Part shown: in pieces, positions 46,163 through 58,628 of the stretch
Position numbering within the stretch: the stretch's first letter is position 1
How the letters are laid out: every line of letters begins with the position of its first letter
Source of the DNA: Prinsepia uniflora
Lineage: Eukaryota; Streptophyta; Magnoliopsida; Rosales; Rosaceae
NCBI GenBank assembly: GCA_032719365.1
Contig: CM064873.1
Location: 39,843,742-39,907,741, forward strand
Length of the DNA: 64,000 nucleotides
Direction of reading: 5' to 3'
Position numbers and translations under genes: made by a program
The notes under the pieces: generated by a model
Databases searched by the model: none
Seen by the model: only the letters and a program-made list of their open reading frames with translations
Told to the model about the DNA's origin: nothing

Positions 46163-49100
46163 TGTCAGGACCGCCCCCGGAAGGGGCATCGATAACCGCG
46201 CCCAGTCCTGCTCCCGTCTGGCAAGTCGACTGAAATACCCAAGTTACCCTCAGTACGTGCCAGACCAGGGATAGCCACAAGTACTTACTCATGCCTCCAC
46301 ATCTCGTACAGCCTCGAACAACGCGCCACGACCTGGAGGGTCAATAAAAACCAAAAGGTGTGAGTGGACAAAAATAAATCAGTTTATAAAAATAGTTACA
46401 ACAAGCGTTTTTACCCTTCGCGTAAAAGCGAATGCATGCATACAAAAATCATTTCGCAAACGGTTAAGATTTCCCACATAAGAAAAACTGTGTATCAAAA
46501 TTTCAACATAAGGAAAAACCCGTATGAACCTCAAAATCATTTTCCTTCCTCAACCATCGGGTCTTAGCCCGCAATCATAAACACCGGGCCTCAGCCCAAA
46601 ACCACGAATCAAGACAATTGCACAACATGATTCCAAACAACACCCATATACCGGGCCACTGCCCAACTCAACCGAAACATCAGAAATCATCAATAAATCA
46701 CAAGTCAATCATTTGCTGGATATCAAGTGCGCCCGAGTCTTTAAACTCAAAACCATGCGCATAAACAGGCCTTCCCGGGATATCAACGAGTCTTTAAACT
46801 CAGAACATGATCAATAGGCCTCGGGGGTATCACAGTAACCGAGTCTTTAAACTCACGAGTCTTTAAACTCATTAAGGGCCCTCCCCCGTCATCAATTAAC
46901 CGAGTCTTTAAACTCAAAACGTGCTCCAGCAATAGCACCGGGTTTTTAAACCCAAACAGTTTTCAAACACAACAACGGGTCTTTAAACCCAAAGCAGTTT
47001 TCAACGGGTCTTTAAACCCCAAAACAGTTTATCAATCACGACAACGTGGGTTCCATCCCCAAAATCATATTTTACAAACATAATCAAATTATCATGAAAC
47101 ACGGGGCATGCAAAATCAGACCAAATCACTTTATTAAGTCCTTTTTCATTCCCGAATTCGAATTCGCAAATAACGATTCCGTAAGCCGGCATCCGGAAGC
47201 ATCATCCCGAACCCAAACCAAGAATCCGCTTTATTATTTCCAAAAACCGGAATCGCGTAAATTAAAGTTACTTTTATGCCCCAAGCATTAAGCCCGAAAT
47301 CACCTTTTTCAAATCCAATTAAATTCTTAGGAATCACTTCTTTCTCAAATCTCATTTTCAACACATCGAAACCACAATCATAATCACCAAAATCACGATC
47401 AAATCAGAATATACTCAAAACCCATTTTTAAAATCCTCAAAATCACAAGTCTCATTTAAATCCCCAAATTCAAACATCAACAGTGATCAAATCACAATAA
47501 CTCGAAATCTCGTAAAACGTGCAAATCCGGAACGTTCTCGAAAAACGTATCAAAATCGTAGGTCACACTCGCAAATCATAAACAACCTTATTAAATCATT
47601 TTATACCCATTTCATATAACTTCTTTCATTAAACCATCATTAAGCACACGAGTGACCATAGTCTCGAAATACGTGTAATTTCACGTGCATAGTAAAAATG
47701 CGTATGAACACGGAAATCGGAGACGTATAAATACGAAAATCAACTCAGTCACAACTTATAATCATAATCATAAGATCATAGAAATAATTTATGCATGCAA
47801 TAAATTTGAAAGCAACGTCCACTCACACACCAATTTTAAAGCTCGGTTTCGCGCTGCACGCGGTTTCGTAATTTCCGACATTTTCCAGAAATTCCAAATC
47901 CTGTTCGAAAACACACTTTAGTGTCACTAAGGGCTTACATAAAAACATACTAATTTCCCATAATTTTCCGGGAATTAATCGTTAATTACAAACGTAACGG
48001 ATATCTTCGGACCCTCGGAACCATATTGAAACGGGGTCCGATAAACTCGAAATCAACGCTAAAAATGTTCGTCATACCGTATAGGACAGAAGTCATTTTG
48101 AACTCACCTTGAGAAACCGTCCCACGCGCCCTCACGCGCCGCCGCAAGCGGCTGCGCATGAAAGCCACGCGCCAGCTACAGTGCGGTGTACAGTCGTCGT
48201 TCTAACCCGGATTGCTGGTAAACAGGCCCTTTCACCCGCGACTCGACCCGATCAAATTCCTGCGAGAAACCATCCAAATTCTTCAATTGATCCCACAACT
48301 AGACTCGTAATACACTCAATTAGGGGTCTGTAATACTCATTCAAATCGACACGGTCTAAAACCAACTCAACCGAACTCAAATCGTACTTGAAGTTCATCA
48401 TCCCAGTTCAACTCGATGTCACTGATTCCTTCAATTGATTAGTGGGGAAGCATCGTAGACTCACCCACACGATGTTTGTGAACTCAATTTCACAAGAACT
48501 TACCTCCATGACCACGACTCCAAGCTCGGTTTTTCTGCAACTCAGTCGTGACTGTCCATGGCTCCCAGGCTTCGAGCTTCGGTCCCCTTGATCTGGATCG
48601 ACTAAATGACGTCCCAGAAGACTGAATTGAGCCTTGAATTGGCTTGGGTTGGCCCACATTTCGAGTTCATATTTTGAATTGCTCAAACACGGTTTCGGGT
48701 TTCTCAAGCATTTCCCTCACCAATTCCTCTCATTCCTCAGCTCTCAGACACCCAAAAGAATCACTCTCACTCCCAATGCTCCCTGGTATCTGAATTGTGA
48801 CCCAACACCCGTGGAAACCTCACTCAAACTCACTGAGTCTCTGTTTCCCGCAAACAAGCCCAGACCAATTTTAAAAATTCTTCCCGTGCACTGCCTACAC
48901 ACACCCACAATCTCTTGTTTCCCAGCTGACGCATAAACAATCCCTTAGCCAATAAACAACTCATCAGCCCAATACTCCTCTCACAGGTCGTGTAGGTGGT
49001 CGATTAGGCGTGGGGAACATCCCCTGTTTCTTCTATTTTCAGGTGCACCGGCCACGGTTTTGGTTGCCCATTTCCACCGTCCACACGGCCATGTCTCCCA

Positions 49101-49720
49101 CTAACAAGATTAAACAATCCAATAACCCTTAAACTACAATTTAGCCCATCCAATTTGCCCCAAAAACCAACCACCCGTGCACTGGAATGTCTCCCATTAA
49201 CAGGCGCTACAGTAACCGTTCAAACAGCCCTTGCGAAATTACCATTCTGCCCTTGTGCAGAAAATTACCAAAATGCCCCTCAGGCATCCATGCCCGTAAC
49301 TCGGTCACCCGATGTCCGTTTTCGGCGTGCCGCCTGTCGTTGTACTCGGGGCGTCGAGACGAATATAACGGTCTTCGAGTCATGTGGATATCAATTGTCA
49401 AACAAAAAGTCAACTTTTTCCCTTACAACGTCCCATTTACGATAATGCCCCTGGACTTCCGTACGTCATAACTTTCACCCTGTTCGTCCGAATCGGACGT
49501 GCCACCTGTCTATGAACTCGTGACGTCCCAAACTACATCACGGTCATCGGGCAAGGTCCATTTGACCACCCGAATAAAAAGTCAACGTTTCACCCACGAC
49601 TAGGGGCAAAACGGTCATTTCGCCACGTTCGTCTGTTTCCACCCAACTGACCACCGATTAACCCTCTTTAATCATGATTAGTTACCAATCTGATCCCGAG
49701 TTCCGGGATGGGTCGTTACA
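46163..49720 (-). mobile_element. Solo LTR, family G, in the Tekay 3' LTR
   Basis: 3558 bases, plus-strand TGTCAGGACCG...GGGTCGTTACA, with perfect CCCGC duplications and no interior. Minus-strand parts: U3-like modules near the right end, decayed GC hairpin (about 48150-48170), donor-like GAGGTAAGTT (about 48503), donor GTGAGTGGAC (about 47816-47825), GAGTTTAAAGACTC minisatellite (46730-47015), GTCCACTCAC (about 46359-46368) and acceptor ACCCTCCAG (about 46340). The acceptor before the small exon is not clearly kept in this copy. Confidence 0.95.
46730..47015 (-). repeat. GAGTTTAAAGACTC / GGGTTTAAAGACCC minisatellite
   Basis: About eight units of 25-60 bases with the self-complementary core CGAGTCTTTAAACTC or CGGGTCTTTAAACCC on the plus strand. 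Matches the arrays at 41100-41360 and, inverted, 6640-6860. Confidence 0.8.
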
Positions 49721-49725
49721 CCCGC

Positions 49726-51481
49726 CCCGATCCTCCCTGGGACCACATGGGGACGTGCCCTGCTCCCGTCTGACACCCAAAATATATACCAATTTTAACC
49801 TCAACAATCAAATACATAAATAACCAAATTAAAGTTATACATCAAATCCGATTAAACAGATGTCAGACAAGGGATGAAATCCAAAATTACAAGTTGCGAG
49901 CACGACTCTAAAATAAATCTGCGGGTAAACCACCCAACAGGAGTTCAGGTACGCAGAAGTAGATCTATGCCTCAGCCTCAAGTTCCTCCTCTACCTCAGT
50001 AGCACAACCTGGAGGGGTTACCAAAACATTAAGGGTGAGTGGGTCGTAACTCAAGTTTATAAAACCGTTTAGTAAGTAAAACATATAATTTACCCCTCCG
50101 TTTTCCAAACATGCATGCATCAGAATTTTAAACCATAAATCATATAATATGAACCATAAGGCATGTAATAAAACCATAACATAATTTTAGCCACTACACT
50201 ATACACTCCAATCCTGACATCCCCAATGTCTGACGTCCCTGACGTCCAATAAGGTCATAATCTCAAGGCTACGCGTCACACTCGGGCCTCAATTCCGAGT
50301 CCAATCCCCGAATCCTATCCAGGTATGGCATTTTAAATCCCTAGCATCCTAGACGCTCGACGTCCCTGACGTCAAATAGCAATCCTGCTCCTGAGTCATT
50401 TTACGGTCCGGTTTCTCCGTAGAATGACTCCTCGCAGGCAATGCGCCATGACCACTCCGGGGTACCACGTCCGGAGGAGACAGTATCATAAGAATGGATC
50501 TATACAGTGCAGTACCAAATACATTTTATTGATATCCACATGCAAAACATATATATATACATAGATAAAATCCAAACCGATCGTTAAGTTTCATCAGACG
50601 GGTTTCAAACCCAATTACCGTGAAACGTGCCATAATCGTAATTTCAATATCATTAAAACCATTTCTTGATTCCAGCATGTGAACATATAAGTAAATCGGA
50701 AAAAATTTAAGCATGCAAGTGTTTAATGAAATCGGGCCCACTCGCAGTACGATCACGCGGTGAACCTGCGCGTACAAACTTGTACCGGGATTATCGTACA
50801 ATTCCTGTCAGTCCAAATCACACGTAAGGGTCACTTCAAGTCATAACCATTTAACCAAAAAGTCCGAAATAGAAACCGGCTCGGGGACCCGTCCAACACG
50901 TTTCCCGAGACAACCGGCCCTAAACTGACCCTCCCAAACTATCTCAGTTCAACATGGTTAATTCATCAAAAATGTTTAGAATGATGAAAGGAACAAAAGT
51001 CATGTTGATCGTGATCAGAGATAAGGTCCAACGCGCCCTCACCCGCCGCCCAAAGTGGATGCGCGTGAAAGTCACTCGCCTGACACTGTAGCTACAGTGT
51101 CACCACCTTCACCCGTTTGTTTGTAATACGGGCCTGCCACCCGCGGCTTGACCCGGTTGATTACCCATCAATTCCTACTCGATTTCAATCCAATTTGATC
51201 CTAACATGTTTATTATTCTTCCAATTTAAGTTCTGTGTCATTAATTTGCCTGGACAGGTCCATTAATTAGCCATTCGACCCGTGATCAACCAAACGGGTT
51301 GATCACCCCAACTCACTGGTTTCCAAACCATAATCAAATTAACCTTACAGGAAGCATCATAATATCAAAACGAACTAGAAAACACAATCAATTGAACCAA
51401 CACTCACCTGGAAGTAGTCGTCCAAACCTCTGAAATTTCTCTGAACACGGCAGTCACAGTCTCAGCTCACCCGTGGCTGAT
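49726..51481 (-). repeat. Tekay 3' LTR, middle segment
   Basis: Continues the LTR after the solo-LTR insertion. Compared with the 5' LTR (59810-61545) it shows scattered substitutions, four in the first 100 bases by eye. Contains CCTGGAGGGG (acceptor), GGGTGAGTGGGTC (about 50031, one base changed from the 5' LTR), GGCCCACTCGCAG (about 50748, also changed), the perfect palindrome TGACACTGTAG/CTACAGTGTCA (51081-51102) and donor CCAGGTGAGTG on the minus strand (about 51408). Confidence 0.9.
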
Positions 51482-52019
51482 TGACAAGACCCGTCCCAAC
51501 TGGACCTCGATAACCGTGCCCGGTCCTGCTCCCGTCTGACAAGTCAACTGAAGTCCCGAAACGATCCTTCAGCACTTATCAGACAAGGGATAGCTGCATT
51601 TCCGCTCATGCCTCCGCCTCAAGATGAGCCCCGAACGTTGTGCCACGGCCTGGAGGGTCATCAAAATAGAAAAGTGTGAGTGGACAAAAATATATTTGTT
51701 AAAACACATTTTAAAAGACATCATTTACCCTCCAGTTTATCAAACCTGCATGCATAGGGAAAAACATATGGAACACAATCACTGGCCTTCAACCAAACCA
51801 TCTAACAAGTCAAATTCCAGGCTCTCAGGTCAAACACATGAAAACATAGTCACCTGGCCACAGAGACCAGAACTCGTACTCAATACCAGCACGCAATCAT
51901 AATCAACATCAAACAGTACCATGCACAAGGTCACAATCAATTACTCAATCAAACTGCACTGTTCACAAGTGCACAAACCATTACACTGTCACACCGGCAC
52001 TACGCGTAGGCCATAACCC

Positions 52020-52245
52020 GTGCCTCAGTCGTCTGGGAAGTCACCCCGAGCTCCGACTGCCCCGGCACGCATCACCCTAAGGATTAGCCGTCTGGAACAC
52101 CCCAAGCCTCGGCTATCTTGGAATATATCTCACCCCGAGTACCTGCCGTCTGGGAACACCCCAAGTTCCGGTTGCCTGGGAACAATCACAATCATATCAT
52201 ATCCCCGAGCTTCGGTCGTCTGGGAACACCCCTAGCGTCGACCGT
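52020..52245 (-). repeat. CGTCTGGGAACACCCC minisatellite
   Basis: Six or seven degenerate units of about 25-45 bases, on the plus strand CGTCTGGGAACACCCC followed by AAGCTTCGG-type words and CCCCGAG. Short frames over it are by-products of the repeat. Confidence 0.7.
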
Positions 52246-52332
52246 CTGGGTATTCACAATCGCAATCACAATGAAACCCATCCAGGATTATATACCAAAA
52301 TTCTCAATCAAATCCTTGACTTCCAACCAAGT

Positions 52333-52780
52333 CAAAATCGTTACCAACCGGGACTCAAGCCCAAATAGCATTTATACGTAACACCGTAAATTCACATGGA
52401 AAACAGTAATATAATCCAGAAATCATCCTTGACTCACCAATTAAGTCAAAATATTCTTTTGGAAAACTTTTTAACTCCAGGCCTAGCCCAAAATACCATT
52501 TGCACATTTCCTCGAAAAACGTGCCAAAACACCGATTAAAATAATATAATATTCCCCAAAATCGTTACCAACCGGGACTCAAGCCCAAATAGCATTTATA
52601 CGTAACACCGTAAATTCACATGGAAAACAGTAATATAATCCAGAAATCATCCTTGACTCACCAATTAAGTCAAAATATTCTTTTGGAAAACTTTTTAACT
52701 CCAGGCCTAGCCCAAAATACCATTTGCACATTTCCTCGAAAAACATGCCAAAACACCGATTAAAATAATATAATATTCCC
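52333..52780 (-). repeat. 224-bp tandem duplication
   Basis: Units 52333-52556 and 52557-52780 are identical over 224 bases except for one base seen by eye (AAACGTGCC versus AAACATGCC). The duplication joins at CCCCAAAATC. It is much younger than the surrounding LTR, or has been homogenised. Confidence 0.95.
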
Positions 52781-54300
52781 CAAAATCCGGAATTCACCAT
52801 ATCGGAACATCAATCATACAAATCATGTTAAATCATATTATAAAGCATTTAAAACATATATGCATGCATTCAGAGTAGAAAACAAAAGTCCACTCACACA
52901 CCGTCCAAATTGCTCGTTTCCCGCGCTGCACGCGTTTCCGTAATTTCCGACACTTGCCAGGAATCCCAAATCCTCGGGATTCGCCCTCACGCGCCCCCAC
53001 GCGCCGCCGTGAGTGGCTGCGCGTGGTTGCCACGCGCCTGCTACAGTACCGTGAACAGTGATCGTTCCAACCCGAATGACTGGTAAACGGGTCCTGCGAC
53101 CCGCGAGGTAACCCGGTTCGATTGGCATCAATTCGTCATGATTTTTACCAATTCAAACGTCTGTTAGTATCGTTGTAAACTTAATTAGGGTTCTGTGAAG
53201 TCATTTACATCAAACCTTACCTGAATTCACACGATTCGAGCTTGAACATCGACGCATAGCCAATTACTGTTCATCATCTAATCGTGATCATTGATCCATG
53301 TTTTTCTTCAATTGAGGCATCAGGAAGCATCGTGGAGTTCAAAGAAACATATTTCCACAATCAATTTCACAGTTCCATGGCCTCAAATCCACTACTCAAG
53401 ATCAAAAATCCTGAAACCTCATCCTCTCTGTTCTACGCCAAAACACCCTCAATTCCTTTCATTTTTAATCTGGTTCGACTCGTCTCACTCCCAGGGAGCT
53501 AAAGGAATCATCAATTTCATTCAAGAACAACTAGGAAATCGAAATCGATTTTGAGGCCCTTTAATGGTTTTTCGGGTTTCCTTCTCAGGTTTACAACTCG
53601 GTTTTCTTCAATTTTCCCTTCAATTCTACTCGTTTTTCTCTCTGATTTTCTCTTCCCATCGCAGGTACTATCTATTTGTCCCCCTTACCAATCAATTTGA
53701 TCAAAGCAAATACAAAGGAAAAATGTGCGGTTTTTGTTTGTTCGTATTAGGCTTTCAAGCCACTAACCCCTCACACAAGATGACAAGTGTCATCACCTAG
53801 CCAATCCACGCCCAAATTAATTGACTCAGCTAACTTAATCAGCACAATTATCCCAGCTGCAGAAAATTTCCATTTTACCCCTACGTGGAAAAATTACCAA
53901 AATGCCCCTCATAGTTCTAGACCCATAAGTTTCTCGTTCGGACTCAGATTGACGCATGCCGCCTGTCTACGGATTCATAGTCCCGAGACCTATCCAACGG
54001 TACTTCCGAAAAGTCTAAACCATGTCCCGATCAAAAAGTCAACTTTCGGCCCTTGTGACCAATTTACCAAATTACCCTCCAACTTCCGCACATCATAACT
54101 TTTTCCTCGAATGTCGGAATCGGGCGTGTCACTTGTCTATGAACTCGTGACGTCCTGAACTACGTCACAGTCATCGGTCAAAGTCTGTTTGACCGCTCGA
54201 ATAAAAAATCAACCGTTCGCCCAATTCCAGGGGCAAAATCTTCATTTTCCTCAAATTTTTCAGATTTTCGTGTTTCGAATTTCCGGGGCGTCACAATGAT

Positions 54301-55181
54301 GGCCTTCGATTCCGATGTGGTTGAGTTCCAAACACTCCCAGAAGACTAAAGAAGGCCTTGGTTTGGTCCAACAATCACCAGAAATCAAATCCCGATTTTC
54401 CCTCCAATTTTCCCCGAAATGGTTTCTCTAGTTTTCCTCTCCAATTTCCAGTTCCTTCAACAGCAGAATGAAGCTTACCCATTACTTAATCAGTTTTAAA
54501 ACATCTCAAGCTGTCCCAGAGGCTCGTGGAAGCCTCACTGTCCATTGAATTTTGTTCCCCGAAAAAGCTTTGAATCCCATTAATCAATTTGACAGTGTAG
54601 GGTGGATGGTTCAGCCCACGTTCTAAAGCAATAGACAGCCCTTTCTTTCCAGCACACAATTGCATAAACAATTGCACACTGAACCACCGCACATGGTGGT
54701 GCCGTCCACGGTTCCCCCGCGGTTGCTACAGTAACCAGGGCAAAAAGACCAAAATGCCCCTGGTTCAAATAATTATCAAACTGCCCCTCACTTTCTAGAC
54801 CCGTAACTCAGCCATACGAAGTCCGATTTCGGCGTGCCGCCTGTCTATGGACTCAGGGTGTCAAGACCTACCTAATAGTCCTTGGGTCGAGTGAAAATTA
54901 GTTGCCAAACGAAAAGTCAACATTTTCGCTCCTAAAGTCCAAATTACGGTAATGTTCATGAACTTCCGATAGTCATAACTTTTTCCCTGATAGTCCGAAT
55001 TGGACGTGCCACCTGTCTATGGACTCGTGACGTCCCGAACTACGTCACGGTCATTGGTCAAAGTCCATTTGACCCACCAGTAAAAAAGTCAACAATTTGG
55101 CCATACCATTCATAAGGGTAAAAACGTCAATTCATACATTAAATTACAATATTATAATCCTCGAATTTCCGTGGTGTTACA
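54301..55181 (-). repeat. Tekay 3' LTR, inner segment
   Basis: Last part of the 3' LTR, ending GGTGTTACA at 55181. Matches 61547-62427 of the 5' LTR with scattered substitutions. Contains the U3-like modules with TCGTGACGTCCCGAACTACG (about 55027-55048). Confidence 0.9.
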
Positions 55182-55196
55182 ACCTTCCCCCCTTAA
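55182..55196 (-). other. Polypurine tract of the Tekay element
   Basis: Minus strand TTAAGGGGGGAAGGT directly before the 3' LTR start TGTAACACC. It matches the tracts of the non-coding elements at 25697, 33755 and 44236, including the neighbouring GAAATTTCTTAAGG / GAAATTTATTAAGG context. Confidence 0.85.
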
Positions 55197-55214
55197 GAAA
55201 TTTCGTCCGAAATT

Positions 55215-55364
55215 TCAAAGAAACAATTGAGGAAATTGTTCTCGCATCTGAGCCTCAGGCTCCCATGTGGCTTCTTCCACACTCTGGTTTCTCCAGAGAA
55301 TCTTCACGAGAGGGATAGTCTTCCGACGTAGTACCTTGTCCTTTCGATCCAAAATCTGCACTGG
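55215..55364 (-). other. Chromodomain at the integrase C-terminus
   Basis: About 49 residues with VQILDRKDKVLRRKTIPLVK...LWRN and EEATWEPEAQM, the pattern of Tekay-type integrase chromodomains. It follows the GPY/F module (FIGPYEIVERIG, near 55530-55550). In this family it steers integration towards heterochromatin, in keeping with the nest seen here. Confidence 0.85.
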
Positions 55365-56645
55365 TTGTTCCTCAAAGCTCAAATCCCCTCGGAGTTCGAT
55401 CGGTTGATCCTCCAGTACATGAGAAGCATCATGTACGTACTTCCGCAGCATCGATACGTGGAAAACATCGTGAACTCTAGAAAGTTCTGGAGGTAGTGCC
55501 AATCTGTATGCAACCCTGCCAATCCTCTCCACGATCTCATATGGTCCGATAAAACGCGGACTCAGTTTCCCCCGTCGACCAAAACGGATAATCCCTTTCC
55601 ACGGAGATAACTTCAGGAAGACGAAATCTCCCACTTCAAATTCCAAGTCTCGAATCCGTCGATCGGCATGACTCTTTTGGCGATCCTGTGCCGCCTTCAA
55701 TCTCTCCTTGATAATTCGAACAGTCTCCAGGGTTAAGTCCATCAATTCTGGCCCTACAGCTGCTCGTTCCCCAATCTCCATCCAGCATATAGGTGTCTTG
55801 CACTGTCGACCATACAGTGCCTCATAAGGTGCCATCCCGATGCTTGTCTGATAGCTGTTGTTGTAAGCGAATTCCATCAATGGCAAATGAGTATCCTAAG
55901 AGTCCTGAAACTGTAGCACACAGGACCTCATCATGTCCTCCAAGGTCCGAATGGTTCGTTCAGACTGTCCATCGGTTTGTGGACGGAACGCAGTACTGAA
56001 ACGTAGGGTTGTTCCCAAAGTAGCTTGCAAACTCCGCCAGAACCTGGAAGTGAAACGCGGATCACGGTCGGACACGATCGATTCCGGTGTACCATGCAAT
56101 CGTATGATTTCTTTCACGAACAATTGAGCCAGTCGGTTAGGTTTATAAGTCTCCCGAACTGGCAAAAAATGGGCTGACTTGGTTAGCCGATCCACAATCA
56201 CCCATACTCCGTCAACTCCACTCTGAGTCCTTGGTAACTTAAGGACGAATTCCATGGTGATGTGATCCCACTTCCTCTCGGGAATCGGAAGTGGCTGCAT
56301 AGCCCCATAAAGTCTCTGCCGTTCCGCCTTAACCTGCTGACAGGTTAAGCATTTACTCACGAACTCTTCAATATCCTTCTTCATTCCTGGCCACCAATAA
56401 TGGTTCTGGAGGGTACGTTACATCTTTGTACCTCCCGGATGCATAGCATAAGCCGAACTATGGGCCTCCTCAAGAATCTCGGCCCGTAACTCTACCACTG
56501 TAGGTACACACAAACGACCCAACTTCACAAGTGCTCCATCATCCCGGATGGTAAAATCCTGTCTCCCATCCGCATCGACCTCAATCCTGTAAACACAGAG
56601 TATCGGATCCTGAAGTTGTGCTTCGATAATCCGATCAATCAGCAC
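55365..56645 (-). pseudogene. Integrase region
   Basis: Zinc-binding HHCC parts are visible as EEAHSSAYAMHPGG (upstream of the stop at 56418) and KCLTCQQVK. The catalytic core keeps VSDRD (second Asp) and GQSERT (Glu) with 35 residues between them. The first catalytic Asp, expected in the block usually read MDFV, is Glu here (ITMEFV, near 56250). Stops at 56418 and 55896 break the frame. The C-terminal region has the RHxD-like DRRIRDLEFEVGDFVFLK block and the GPY/F module. Confidence 0.85.
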
Positions 56646-56648
56646 TGG

Positions 56649-57401
56649 TCATACATGAAAGCTGGCCAACAAAGCTCCATGCTCATCTGTATCCAAAATA
56701 ACTCCCGCCTTCCGGGGTTCCACCAGCAAAGGAAGATGCACCATCCCTAGGTGTGCAACAGATCCCGCTGACTTCCTGCTGAGTGCATCTGCCACTACAT
56801 TGGCCTTACCCGGATGGTACTCAATTGTACAGTCATAATCCTTCAGCAGTTCCAACCATCTTCGTTGTCTCTTGTTAAGCTCCTTCTGAGTGAATAGGTA
56901 CTTTAGGCTCTGGTGGTCGGTGTATATCCGGCACGTTGCGCCGAATAGGTAATGTCTCCAGATTTTTAGGGCATGAACCACCGCTGCCAACTCCAAATCA
57001 TGGGTAGGGTAGTTCAACTCATGAGCCTTTAGCTGTCGGGATGCGTAGGCGATAACCTTGCCAGTTTGCATCAACACGCAGCCCAACCCTTGTAGTGATG
57101 CGTCACTAAAGACCACAAATTCTCCACTGTCATCCGGCAATGCAAGGACAGGTGCAGTGGTCAATCGATCCTTCAACTCTTGAAAACTCCGATCACACCG
57201 CTCGTCCCAAATAAACTTCACTCCCTTCCGAGTCAGACGAGTCAATGGTGCAGCAATTTTGGAGAAACTCTCCACGAATTTCCGGTAGTAACCTACTAAC
57301 CCAACAAAACTCCGCACCTCCGTTACTGTTGTCGGTCTAGCCCAGTTGGTCACCGCTTCCGTTTTCTGGGGATCCACGCTAATCCCATCCGTTGATATCA
57401 C
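56649..57401 (-). pseudogene. RT connection and RNase H
   Basis: A 250-residue open block bounded by the stops at 57429 and 56649. It starts with the RT-thumb/connection pattern SFVGLVGYYRKFVESFS. RNase H residues are in place: Asp100 in VFSDAS, Glu137 in THDLEL, Asp162 in YTDHQSLKYL and Asp205 in VADALSRK. This is the best preserved enzymatic domain of the element. It would degrade the RNA of the RNA-DNA hybrid. Confidence 0.9.
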
Positions 57402-57428
57402 ATGTCCCAGAAAACCAATACTGCTCAG

Positions 57429-58105
57429 CTAAAACTGACACTTGCTCAGCTTGGCGTACAACTGTTCCTGTCTCAGTTTCTCCAACACTAACCGTAGATG
57501 TTCCTCATGTGCTCGGGCAGTCCTCGAGTACACCAAGATATCATCGATGAACACAATCACGAACTTATCCAAGTAGGGTCGAAAAACCCGGTTCATCAGA
57601 TCCATGAATGCTGCTGGAGCATTCGTCAAACCAAAAGGCATAACCAGGAACTCGTAGTGTCCGTAACGGGTTTGAAAAGAAGTTTTCGGAATATCCTCCT
57701 CTGAAATCCTCAATTGGTGATACCCAGACCGAAATCAATCTTCGAGAAGCACTGTGCTCCCCGCAACTGGTCAAAAAGGTCATCGATCCTGGGTAGAGGA
57801 TACTGGTTCCTCAGTGTCACCCTGTTGAGTTGCCAATAGTCAATGCACAAACGGAGACTCCCTTCCTTCTTCTTTACGAACAACACCGGTGCTCCCCACG
57901 GTGAAGTGCTCGGTCGGACGTATCCCAAATCCACCAACTCCTGCAATTGAGTTTTGAGTTTTGAGTTCTCGTAACTCGGCCGGTGCCATCCGGTATGGTG
58001 CCTGAGATATGGGTCGGGTACCAGGGAGTAGTTCAATCGTAAACTCGATCTCCTGCGATGGCGGTAATCCAAGTAAGTCTTCCGGGAACACATCCGGAAA
58101 TTCAC
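57429..58105 (-). pseudogene. Reverse transcriptase
   Basis: Two frames must be read together. The first holds SPWGAPVLFVKKKEGSLRLC, IDYWQLN (normally YRQLN; Arg to Trp by a CpG change) and PLPRIDDLFDQL. The second holds KTSFQTRYGHYEFLVMPFGL, TNAPAAFM and the active-site block FIDDILVYS. The frameshift near 57730 falls just after FSKID, in the segment usually read LRSGYHQ. A Trp-to-stop ends it at 57429. Confidence 0.9.
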
Positions 58106-58157
58106 GTACCACTGGTATCCCGTCGATACCCGGAGTATCAACCTGTTCTGACACGAC

Positions 58158-58610
58158 ATGCGCCAGATAACCCTGGCATCCCTTCCGTAGAAGTTTGGTA
58201 GCAGTAAGTGAAGAAATCACTTCAAGAGGCGAACCGTCACGCTCCCCCTGAAAGATAACCTCCGGCAAATCCGGGCTCCGCAGAATCACTTGCCTACTAC
58301 AGCAATCGATGAGCAACCCATGCTCTGATAGCCAATCCATTCCCAAAATTACATCGAAGTCATGGATATCAAGAATAATCAAGTCTGCTGGCAAATCCAC
58401 ATCCTCAATTCCCATCGGGCACCTCCGAATCACCTGATTCACAAGGTACACGATGCCCATCGGGGTGCCAACACCCATTTCGCAATCTAAGGCTGATACC
58501 ACACAATCAAGCATACCAGCACAACTCTTTGAAATAAAAGAATGTGTAGCCCCCGCATCCATAAATACACGTACAAGAAGGTTTAAGATATGTAGTGTAC
58601 CTGTAACCAT
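58158..58610 (-). pseudogene. Aspartic protease
   Basis: Residues 17-27 read MDAGATHSFIS. The catalytic Asp is kept but the usual DSGA is DAGA. Residues 86-94 give DVILGMDWL, the second conserved protease block, and 141-152 the LRKGCQGYLAHV segment typical of Tekay-like chromoviruses. Its upstream border is a TAG at 58629 in the same frame as the second half of gag, so gag and protease were originally one frame. Confidence 0.85.
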
Positions 58611-58628
58611 GCTTGGGGCAGTCCTCGC

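Larger units (their letters stand above)
51482..54295 (-). mobile_element. Solo LTR, family J, in the Tekay 3' LTR
   Basis: 2814 bases, plus-strand TGACAAGACCCGTCCC...GGGGCGTCACA. Flanks CTGAT (51477-51481) and ATGAT (54296-54300) differ by one base. The two sides join to CTGATGGCC, as in the uninterrupted 5' LTR near 61547. No interior, so a solo LTR. Contains GC hairpin GCGCGTGG-TTG-CCACGCGC (53019-53037), donor GTGAGTGGAC (about 52889-52898, minus), partner GTCCACTCAC (about 51675-51684, minus) and two internal repeats. Confidence 0.9.
55215..58610 (-). pseudogene. pol: pol polyprotein remnant (PR-RT-RH-INT-chromodomain)
   Basis: One original frame with breaks. A 7-base tandem duplication of GAGTTTT (57949-57962) shifts the frame after the protease. 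A one-base loss near 57730 returns it within RT. Stops lie at 57429 (Trp to TAG), 56649 (Arg to TGA), 56418 (Tyr to TAA) and 55896 (Trp to TAG), and a stop at 58629 separates it from gag. Several changes are G-to-A or C-to-T, as expected from cytosine deamination of methylated DNA. All domains are present in chromovirus order, so decay is by point lesions, not deletion. The enzymes would have processed Gag, copied the RNA and inserted the DNA. Confidence 0.9.

Noticed and set aside
40573..49720. One element with LTRs 40573-44235 and 46163-49720
   Set aside because: The second LTR has its own perfect CCCGC target duplication inside a Tekay LTR, so it is a separate insertion that became solo.
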